Below are positions 7,660-15,877 of a stretch of 32,323 nucleotides of DNA, one piece after another; within the stretch, counting starts at the first letter, position 1; each line of letters begins with the position of its first letter. The position numbers and the translations under genes are program-made. Source of the DNA: SKLM01 sp964421785 (GTDB lineage Bacteria > Chloroflexota > Anaerolineae > B4-G1). Under the pieces are notes generated by a model that was not told the DNA's origin, searched no databases, and saw only the letters and a list, made by a program, of their open reading frames with translations. The stretch is taken from positions 1 through 32,323 of the forward strand of contig CAYQZG010000029.1 in assembly GCA_964421785.1 (NCBI GenBank), written 5' to 3'.

Positions 7660-9162
7660 TCACCTCGGATCCATGATCTCCAAGAAGCGGCCATAGGCCT
7701 CGTCCCACGCGGCCCCACCGTCAGGCTCGTAGGTGCCCACGTCGAAGGCGTTGCGCACGATCCGACGTCCCTCCGCCAGCGACTCGATGCGTCCCAACGC
7801 CATCGCCTGCGCGATGACGTTCCCGACCGCCGTGGCCTCGACGGGCCCGGTCACCACCTGCCGACCGGTGGCGTCGGCGGCGAACTGGTTCAGCAGGCGG
7901 TTCTGCGTCCCACCGCCGACGATGTGGACCGGCTCCAGGTGGCGGCCCAGGATATCCTCAAGGCACTCCAGCACCCAGCGATACTTGAGCGCCAGGCTCT
8001 CCAGCACACAGCGCACGACGGCGCCCTTGCTCTGGGGCACCGGCTGATCCGTCTCCCGACAGAAGGCGCGAATGCGAGCGGGCATGTCACCGGGCTTGAG
8101 GAACTCACCGCAGTCGGGGTCGACGGCCGACCGGAAGGGATCGGCCTGAGTCGCCATCTCGGTCAACGCCTCGTACGAGAACGATTCGCCCCGGCGCGCC
8201 CACGTGCGCCGGCACTCCTGCAGCAGCCAAAGACCGGTGATGTTTTTCAAGAAGCGGAACGTGTTCCCCACGCCACCCTCGTTGGTGAAGCTATAGGCCA
8301 GGCTCTTCTCTCCAATAGCGGGCTCCTCCAGCTCGGTGCCCATCAGCGACCAGGTGCCAGAGCTGATGTAGACGAAGTCCTCACCCTCGGCGGGGACCGC
8401 CGCCACTGCGCAGCCGGTGTCGTGGCAGGCCGGGGCGATGACGGGCAGGCCGCTCACGCCCACCTCCCCGGCCACCGCCGGCAACAGCTCGCCCAGGACG
8501 GTGCCCGGCGGCACGATCTCGGGGAAGATGTGGGGGGGGATGCCCATCGCCTCGAGCAGCGGCCTGGCCCAATCCCCCTCGCGCGGGTCGTAGCATTGGG
8601 TGGTGGTGGCGATGCTGAACTCGCACACCTTACGCCCGGTGAGCCAGTAGTTGAACAGGTCGGGCATGGTCAAGAAGGTCTCGGCGACGTCGAGCGCCGG
8701 CGAACGGCTGACGACCATCGAGAGCAACTGATAGAGGCTGTTGAGCTGCATGAACTGGATCCCGGTCCGCTCGAAGATCTCCTCGCGGGAGACGCGGCGG
8801 AAGGCCTCCTCAGGCATGCCGTCGGTCCGGCTGTCACGGTAGTGGTAGGGATTCGAGACCAAAGCGCCGTCCCGATCGAGCAGGCCGAAATCCACCCCCC
8901 AGGTGTCCAGGCCGATGCCGGCCAGATCGGCCCCGTGCTCCTGGACGGCCGTGGACAGGCCGTGCTTGATCTCGGTCCAGAGATGGAGCACGTCCCAGTG
9001 CAGATGGTTTCCCGTACCGCCGCTATCGGGCAGGCGCACCGGCCCGTTCGCGAAGCGGTGCACCTCCGAAAGGCACAGTTGCTCGCCATCCAATCGGCCG
9101 AGCATGGCACGACCGCTGGAGGCCCCCAGATCGAAGGCCAAGAACTCAAGTGGATCGGACAT
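7660..9162 (-). CDS. rhaB: Rhamnulokinase (L-rhamnulose kinase, FGGY family)
   Basis: 500 aa, the usual RhaB length. It phosphorylates L-rhamnulose to L-rhamnulose 1-phosphate in the cytoplasm. Visible family features are FDLGASSGR near residue 9 (phosphate-1 loop), DTWGVDFGLLDRDG around residue 87, the FMQLNSLYQL segment typical of rhamnulokinases, SSGTWSLMGTELEEP (phosphate-2/adenosine region) and HIVGGGTQNRLLNQ near 417-430. It starts 9 bases after the stop of the fucosidase remnant and is followed immediately by the GH172 remnant. It therefore sits in a deoxysugar catabolic operon with rhaM and fucI. No rhaA isomerase or rhaD aldolase is present in this window. Confidence 0.93.
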   Translation of the reverse strand: MSDPLEFLAFDLGASSGRAMLGRLDGEQLCLSEVHRFANGPVRLPDSGGTGNHLHWDVLHLWTEIKHGLSTAVQEHGADLAGIGLDTWGVDFGLLDRDGALVSNPYHYRDSRTDGMPEEAFRRVSREEIFERTGIQFMQLNSLYQLLSMVVSRSPALDVAETFLTMPDLFNYWLTGRKVCEFSIATTTQCYDPREGDWARPLLEAMGIPPHIFPEIVPPGTVLGELLPAVAGEVGVSGLPVIAPACHDTGCAVAAVPAEGEDFVYISSGTWSLMGTELEEPAIGEKSLAYSFTNEGGVGNTFRFLKNITGLWLLQECRRTWARRGESFSYEALTEMATQADPFRSAVDPDCGEFLKPGDMPARIRAFCRETDQPVPQSKGAVVRCVLESLALKYRWVLECLEDILGRHLEPVHIVGGGTQNRLLNQFAADATGRQVVTGPVEATAVGNVIAQAMALGRIESLAEGRRIVRNAFDVGTYEPDGGAAWDEAYGRFLEIMDPR

Positions 9163-9171
9163 GGCAGAAAC

Positions 9172-9682
9172 CTACTCCTTCAAGAACAGTTCGATAACGG
9201 GTAGCGCGTCCGCCAGGCCGTCCAAGTGGACGTGGCGGAACGGCCACGAGAAAAGGTGCAGGTAGAGTCGATGGTCGCTCTGGGTGTAGCGGCCATCGGA
9301 CGGTGGGGCGAAGTCGCTGGCGGTGCAGCCGTAGATGGAGCGACCGTGCAGCCGCATCCACTCGCCAACGCCGCGCAGCCGCTCAATCGCCCGCGGCTCA
9401 AACTCGCCGCGCGCGTTCGGCCCGACGTTGAGCAGCAGATTGCCCCCCTTTCAAGACCGTGTCGACCAGCATGCGCACCAGCATCTCCATCGGCTTCCAG
9501 TCCAGGTTGTCGCGGTCGTAGCCCCAGCTGCCGTTGAGCGTCTGGCAGGCCTCCCACGTCACCGGCTCGTAGCCCGGGGACGGGCCGTCCACCTCCATCC
9601 AGCCGCGCGGCTGATACTGCTCGGGCGTCTTGAAATCGCCGCCAACCTCCAGACGGTCGTTCACACGGTGAGCGCCGGGCAA
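9172..9682 (-). pseudogene. GH29 alpha-L-fucosidase C-terminal remnant, frameshifted
   Basis: Two frames together give the C-terminal part of a GH29 alpha-L-fucosidase. The first reads NDRLEVGGDFKTPEQYQPRG, then WEACQTLNGSWGYDRDNLDW, then MLVRMLVDTVLKGG. A run of six C at 9443-9448 shifts the frame. Removing one base restores GGNLLLNVGPNARGEFEP, which continues to WMRLHGRSIYG and ends at 9172. The N-terminal two thirds, including the region that carries the nucleophile Asp in this family, is absent upstream. The gene is therefore broken even if the homopolymer indel is a sequencing error. Its place between fucI and rhaB fits a former fucoside/rhamnoside degradation operon. Confidence 0.82.
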
Positions 9683-9720
9683 TTGGGCATGATGAGTTGA
9701 CTCCTCCGCTCCCAGCCCCT

Positions 9721-9743
9721 GTCCCCGGGGGTGCCCCGGGGAC
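9721..9743. repeat. Strong hairpin downstream of fucI
   Basis: GTCCCCGGGG (9721-9730) and CCCCGGGGAC (9734-9743) form a perfect 10-bp, all-but-two G/C stem with a three-base loop. It lies about 50 bases after the fucI stop and before the fucosidase remnant. There is no T-run on either side, so it may act as an mRNA-stabilising or pausing hairpin rather than an intrinsic terminator. Confidence 0.5.
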
Positions 9744-9791
9744 GAGGGCTCAGAGCAACTGAGACGTCCCGGTTAGACGTGTGACACGGCC

Positions 9792-11603
<1,812 letters not shown>

Positions 11604-11628
11604 CGCTTAGTCTCCTTACTGTCCTGAA

Positions 11629-13287
11629 CTACTCGACGCGCAGGCTGCGCAACACGTTCATCACGTCGTTCTCACCTCGACCGAAGGTGTCGTAGAGCCG
11701 CCCATACTCCCGGAAGAGTGTCTCGTAAGGGCTCTGATGGTCGGCAATAGGACGATACACCTCTGCCGGGGCCGGGGCCATGTGGCGCACTGCTTGCCTC
11801 AGAGCCTCATAGCCGCCGCGAGCTCTCCCGGCGGCCACGGCACCCAACATCGCCGCTCCCAAGGCCGTCACCTGATCGGCGCCGGCAACGGACATCACAC
11901 GTCCCGTCACATCGGCGTAGATCTGCATCAGCAGACTGTTTTTCGCCAGCGTGCCCCCGGTCACGATCCTCTCCACCGGAACACCCTGCTCCGTGAAGGC
12001 CTCAATGATCATCCGCGTGCCAAAGGCGGTGGCCTCGATGAGGGCGCGGTAGATCTCCTCCGCCCTGGTCGCCAGCGTGCAGCCGAGCAGCAAGCCGCTC
12101 AACTCGGCGTCTACCAGCGTAGAGCGGTTGCCGTTCCACCAGTCGAGGGCCAGCAGCCCGGCCTCGCCGGGGCGCAGGTCGGCCGCCTTCTCAGACAGAA
12201 GGGTATGCAACGACACGCCCCGACCGGCAGCCTCCTTATGGTAGGTTGGCGGCACGGCGTTCTCCACAAACCAGGCGAAGCTGTCGCCCGAGCCGGCCTG
12301 GCCCGCTTCATAGCCGAAGTACCCGGGCATAATACCATCTTCAACCACGCCAGCAATGCCCTCCACCAACATCTCCGCTTCGGCCATCAGCATGTGGCAG
12401 GTGGAGGTGCCCATGATCATGAACATAGTCCCCGGTCCACTGACGCCGCCGCCAGGCACGGCCGCGTGCGCATCGATGATGGGGGCCGCCACCGGTGTGC
12501 CGGCCGCCAAACCCAACCGCTCGGCCCACGCGGGGGTGAGCGCACCGACCCTCTGTCCTGGCGGCAGGACCGCCCCGGCGAGCTTGTCGCGGTAGAGATC
12601 GGTCAGGTCGGGATGGAGGGCTGCCAGGAACTCAGCCTCGGGGAAGCCTTCCGTCTTATGCCAGGTGGCTTTGTAGCCGGCGGCGCAGGCGTTGCGAGCC
12701 AGTTGACCCGTCAACTGCCACACCACCCAATCGCCCCCCTCGATGATGCGGTCGGCGGCTTTGTACAGATCGGGAGCCTCCTCAAGCATCTGCAGTGCCT
12801 TGGGGATGAGCCACTCGGACGAGATCTTGCCCCCGTAGCGGGCCAGCCAAGGCTCGTCCCTGGCGGCCGCCAACGCATTGACCCGGTCGGCCTGCGGCTG
12901 AGAAGCGTGATGCTTCCAGAGCTTGGCCCAGGCGTGAGGCCGTTCGCTGAAGGTCTCTCGGGCGCAGAGCGGTGTGCCATCCTTCTCGGTGGGCAGGATG
13001 GTGCAAGCGGTGAAATCCACGCCGAGCCCCACGACCGCTTCTGCAGGGAGACGGCCCTCATCCAGGACGGCGGGGACGATCTCTTCCAATGCCCTCAGCC
13101 AATCACGCGGATTCTGCAGCGCCCAGTCAGGAGGAAGGGGCTCGTCGACTCCTGGAAGCGCCTCGTCGATCACGCCGTCAGGGTACGCATAGACCGCCGT
13201 CGCCGCCGTCTCGCCGGTTGCCACATCAACCAGCACGGCGCGGGCGGATTCGGTGCCAAAGTCGAGTCCCAGTGCATAGGTCCTCAT
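11629..13287 (-). CDS. Ribulokinase-like FGGY kinase, possible L-fuculose kinase
   Basis: About 552 aa from the ATG at 13287, which has GGAGG four bases upstream; the frame could extend to 13332, but that part is derived from the kinase remnant. It starts YALGLDFGTESARAVLVD. Ribulokinase-type signatures follow: GVDFTACTILPT, GKISSEWLIPK, EGGDWVVWQLTG, GYKATWHKTEGFP, MGTSTCHML and SGDSFAWFVEN. The AraB subgroup phosphorylates L- or D-ribulose. Because the next gene is fucI, whose products are L-fuculose or D-ribulose, this enzyme may serve as the fuculose/ribulose kinase. That functional assignment is from context; the family assignment is firm. Confidence 0.85.
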   Translation of the reverse strand: MRTYALGLDFGTESARAVLVDVATGETAATAVYAYPDGVIDEALPGVDEPLPPDWALQNPRDWLRALEEIVPAVLDEGRLPAEAVVGLGVDFTACTILPTEKDGTPLCARETFSERPHAWAKLWKHHASQPQADRVNALAAARDEPWLARYGGKISSEWLIPKALQMLEEAPDLYKAADRIIEGGDWVVWQLTGQLARNACAAGYKATWHKTEGFPEAEFLAALHPDLTDLYRDKLAGAVLPPGQRVGALTPAWAERLGLAAGTPVAAPIIDAHAAVPGGGVSGPGTMFMIMGTSTCHMLMAEAEMLVEGIAGVVEDGIMPGYFGYEAGQAGSGDSFAWFVENAVPPTYHKEAAGRGVSLHTLLSEKAADLRPGEAGLLALDWWNGNRSTLVDAELSGLLLGCTLATRAEEIYRALIEATAFGTRMIIEAFTEQGVPVERIVTGGTLAKNSLLMQIYADVTGRVMSVAGADQVTALGAAMLGAVAAGRARGGYEALRQAVRHMAPAPAEVYRPIADHQSPYETLFREYGRLYDTFGRGENDVMNVLRSLRVE

Positions 13288-13299
13288 CGATCCTCCATA

Positions 13300-13482
13300 A
13301 GAAAAGGAAGCGCAGCGGCGCACCCCCGCCATCCACTATCACCGCGCCCATCATCATCCCGCTGAAGCCGACCACGACCAGGCACCCGGCGGGATGCCGC
13401 CGGTGGTCAGCAGCTCCCGCGTCGTGTCCCGCGCCGCCCGCCACCAATCGGCCGGATCCTGCTCGGCCCAGTTGGGGCGCGG
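13300..13482 (-). pseudogene. Fragment of an FGGY (xylulokinase-like) sugar kinase, frameshifted
   Basis: Minus-strand translation gives NWAEQDPADWWRAARDTTRE then LLTTGGIPPG. A shift of frame near 13390 leads to CLVVVGFSGMMMGAVIVDG and then GGAPLR. This is the classical N-terminal stretch of FGGY kinases (W.EQDP.DWW ... VGFSGQMMG...D..G.PLR). The first 30-40 residues and everything after residue 100 are missing, and the fragment ends directly at the ribosome site of the AraB-like kinase. A deletion apparently joined the two. It is not a functional gene. Confidence 0.75.
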
Positions 13483-13553
13483 CCAGCAGCCCGCGAGCTG
13501 TCTAACGCTATCGGCAGGCTGCGCGACGCTGTTCCTCGGTTCCGTCGACCAGA

Positions 13554-13699
13554 CTAAACCGACAACTCCTTGGCTTTGCGCGCAGCATGGCTGGCGTCGG
13601 GGCAAAGCCATCCGCACCGATCTTGTCCGCGAAATGCTGCGTAACTGGCGCACCACCGACTAGCATCTTGACCGGATCGCGCAGAGAGATGATCTCACT
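13554..13699 (-). pseudogene. C-terminal remnant of a second corrinoid (B12-binding) methyltransferase protein
   Basis: Reading the minus strand from 13699 gives SEIISLRDPVKMLVGGAPVT, then QHFADKIGADGFA. After one missing base in the G/C run at 13599-13602 it continues as PDASHAARKAKELSV and a TAG at 13556-13554. VGGAPVT..FAD.IGADG.APDA is the hallmark end of MtaC/MttC-type corrinoid proteins. The DxHxxG cobalamin loop and the helical domain are missing. The intact corrinoid protein at 20594-21268 has the related GGGAVTEGFAREIGADGY, so this is a relative, not an identical copy. Confidence 0.72.
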
Positions 13700-13758
13700 C
13701 CCGGTTTCGCTTCCAACGGATTGTAGACATCCGCGGCGATCTCAACAGCATCTTCGCT

Positions 13759-13784
13759 CTGACGGGCCTTCGAAAACCCGTCAG
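13759..13784 (-). repeat. Hairpin just after rhaM
   Basis: CTGACGGG (13759-13766) and CCCGTCAG (13777-13784) form a perfect 8-bp stem with a 10-base loop, starting 3 bases beyond the rhaM stop codon. Its position is right for a 3'-end structure, but no T-run follows, so termination is uncertain. Confidence 0.45.
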
Positions 13785-13787
13785 GCT

Positions 13788-14111
13788 CTAGTCAGTGTGG
13801 AACACCTCTTCCATATTGGCCCACCACTCGCCTTCAGCGCGGGTCTCGAGCGGGATCTGCATAGGCGTCATGATGTCCCACCATTGCTGCGTTTCGGGAT
13901 CGGCAGCCATCTTGGCCATGTCGGCCTCAAAATCGTCGCCGACATACTCGAAATAGGCAAAGAGCAGCCCATCCTTGTGAAAGATAGAATAGTTGCGGAT
14001 GTTGCACTCGTGGATCATCTTGAGCACGCCAGGCCAGACGTCAGCGTGATGCTTGACGTATTCATCGAGTGCTTCCGGCTTGACGCCAATGACTTGACCA
14101 AAACGTCTCAT
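13788..14111 (-). CDS. rhaM: L-rhamnose mutarotase
   Basis: 107 aa from the ATG at 14111, which has a G-rich ribosome site (AAGGGGG) eight bases upstream. The frame extends to 14156, but the family begins at MRRFGQVIGVKPE. Characteristic features are YVKHHADVWPGVLKMI (with the catalytic His), NYSIFHKDGLLFAYFEY and QQWWDIMTPMQ. The enzyme interconverts alpha and beta anomers of L-rhamnose and speeds its entry into isomerisation. It directly follows the importer ATPase gene (78 bases), which supports a 6-deoxyhexose such as rhamnose as an importer substrate. Confidence 0.93.
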   Translation of the reverse strand: MRRFGQVIGVKPEALDEYVKHHADVWPGVLKMIHECNIRNYSIFHKDGLLFAYFEYVGDDFEADMAKMAADPETQQWWDIMTPMQIPLETRAEGEWWANMEEVFHTD

Positions 14112-14189
14112 CTTAACTGCCCCCTTACCAGGCCGGCAGGTGGTCTGGTTCCTCAAACCTGCAGGCTGCCATTACTCGCTCTTTCGAAG

Positions 14190-15743
14190 TCATGCCCATT
14201 GGGCCACCTTTCGATTCCGGTTGTGACCGTTCCCGTTTTCCTTGCCGATGGCTTCACGCAAGAGGTCTTCCTCGGAAGGCTCACCGCGTTGGTACTCCTT
14301 AGCGATCTCTCCGCGCCGCATTACGATGATCCGGTGGCTCATCTCCAGCGCCTCTGTGTAGTCGGAAGTCAGCATCAGGATACCAACCCCCTGCCGCAGC
14401 AGCTCTTCCATAAGACGGTAGATCTCGCGACGGCCGTTGATGTCGATACCGCGGGTCGGCTCGTCGAAGATGAGGACCTCGGCCTGCGCCCCCAGCCACT
14501 TGGCTACGACAGCCTTTTGCTGGTTGCCGCCTGACAACTGGCGTGCAAGAGTATTGATGCTGGGCGCTTTGATGTTTAGCTTACCCACGTAGTCTTGAGA
14601 TTCGTTGTCGATTTGCTTGTGTTTCACTAGGCCAAACGAACTCAATCGCCTCAGGCTGGGCATAGCATAGTTGTTGCGGATGCTATGAGCTAGCACCAGG
14701 CCCAGGGTCTTGCGATCCTCGGTGAGGTAGGCGATCCCGTTGTTGATGGCTCCTCTAGGATCGGCGTGCTTGACTTGCCGCCCGTGGACGTAGATAGCCC
14801 CCTCATCAATCGGCTCCACGCCACCGATAGCCCGACCCAGCTCGGTCTTGCCCGCGCCCATCAAGCCAGTCACGCCTACAATCTCGCCCTGCTTGACCGT
14901 CAGGTCGATCCCTTTGAGGATGCTTCCTTGTCTGACGTTCTCCACGCGCAAGGCATCCTCGCGTGAGGGAGTGGGCAGTGTGGGATACTGCTTCTGGATC
15001 TGCCCACCAATCATCTCTTCAATCATGCGGTCGAAGGCAATGTCGGCGATGTTGTGGACGCCGACGTTTCGACCATCCCTCAGAATAGTGACCCGGTCAC
15101 CGAGCTCGTACACCTCGGCGTAGCGGTGCGAAATATAGATGAAGCCTACACCTTGCTCCTCTTTGAGCTGATGGATAACGTGGAACAGATCCCTGCGAGA
15201 GCGATCCTCGAGCACGTCCGTCGGCTCGTCGAGGACGATCACTCTGGCCTGCGTCGTCAGCGCCCGTGCGATCTCCACCATTTTCTGCTGGGTGACGCTC
15301 AGCTTACCCACAACTTCCCTCGGATCGAGATCGATGTGGAAGCGCTCTAGCAGTACGGCTGCTTGCTCATACAGCCGCTTCTGATCGACCAAGCCAAGCA
15401 GAGAGGACCGCATCGGCTCCATACCAAGAAACATGTTCCGAGCAATGTCGATCTCCCGGACGAGGTTGATCTCTTGATATATGAATCGTAGCCCCCGGTC
15501 CAAGGCATCTTGGGGCGAATCGACGTCGACCTTCTCACCATTGATGTAGATCTCGCCCTCATCAGCGACGTAGGCGCCGCTCAACACCTTGATCAAGGTG
15601 CTCTTCCCGGCGCCATTCTCGCCGAGCAGCACGTGAACCTCGCCTGGCCGGAGGTGGAAATCCACTTGATCCAAAGCGACCACGCCTGGGAATCGTTTCG
15701 TGATGTTTCTCATCTCGACGATGTATTCAGAAGAGTTCGTCAT
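14190..15743 (-). CDS. Sugar ABC importer ATP-binding protein with two nucleotide-binding domains (RbsA/RhaT-like)
   Basis: About 517 aa, the usual length of double-domain sugar ATPases. In the first domain Walker A is GENGAGKST, the signature region is LSVTQQKMVEIARAL and Walker B is VIVLDEPTD. In the second, GLMGAGKTE is a weakened Walker A, followed by LSGGNQQKAVVAKWL and VLIFDEPTRGID. This degenerate second site is usual for RbsA/MglA/XylG relatives. It energises the permease encoded upstream. I chose the ATG at 15743 (MTNSSEY) over the 15755 start by family length; neither has a strong ribosome site. The last residues are Asn/Gly/Arg-rich. It lies downstream of the binding-protein gene across a large hairpin. 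Confidence 0.92.
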   Translation of the reverse strand: MTNSSEYIVEMRNITKRFPGVVALDQVDFHLRPGEVHVLLGENGAGKSTLIKVLSGAYVADEGEIYINGEKVDVDSPQDALDRGLRFIYQEINLVREIDIARNMFLGMEPMRSSLLGLVDQKRLYEQAAVLLERFHIDLDPREVVGKLSVTQQKMVEIARALTTQARVIVLDEPTDVLEDRSRRDLFHVIHQLKEEQGVGFIYISHRYAEVYELGDRVTILRDGRNVGVHNIADIAFDRMIEEMIGGQIQKQYPTLPTPSREDALRVENVRQGSILKGIDLTVKQGEIVGVTGLMGAGKTELGRAIGGVEPIDEGAIYVHGRQVKHADPRGAINNGIAYLTEDRKTLGLVLAHSIRNNYAMPSLRRLSSFGLVKHKQIDNESQDYVGKLNIKAPSINTLARQLSGGNQQKAVVAKWLGAQAEVLIFDEPTRGIDINGRREIYRLMEELLRQGVGILMLTSDYTEALEMSHRIIVMRRGEIAKEYQRGEPSEEDLLREAIGKENGNGHNRNRKVAQWA

Positions 15744-15816
15744 ATTGCACTGCACCCCGCATTCTGTCGAAGGCGCTTTAAGCTGGTTCCGGCGCCAGGA
15801 AGACTAAGCAACGTTC

Positions 15817-15865
15817 CAGGACTGGCAGTCCGGCAACCCAGAGTCGCTGCGGGCTGCCAGTCCTG
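15817..15865 (-). repeat. Long hairpin between binding-protein and ATPase genes
   Basis: CAGGACTGGCAG-T-CCG (15817-15832) pairs with CGG-G-CTGCCAGTCCTG (15850-15865). This gives 15 Watson-Crick pairs plus one G-U, with a 17-base loop. It begins 12 bases after the binding-protein stop. No T-run follows. In ABC import operons such a structure often protects the binding-protein message or partly stops transcription, so that binding protein exceeds ATPase. That role is inferred from its position. Confidence 0.7.
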
Positions 15866-15877
15866 ATTCACAAGCCT

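Noticed and set aside
9721..9743. Rho-independent terminator after fucI
   Set aside because: The stem is strong, but no T-run follows on either strand. Kept only as a hairpin.
13394..14534. Plus-strand frames across the rhaM region
   Set aside because: They run opposite rhaM, the ATPase end and the two remnants, with no start signals or protein-family resemblance.
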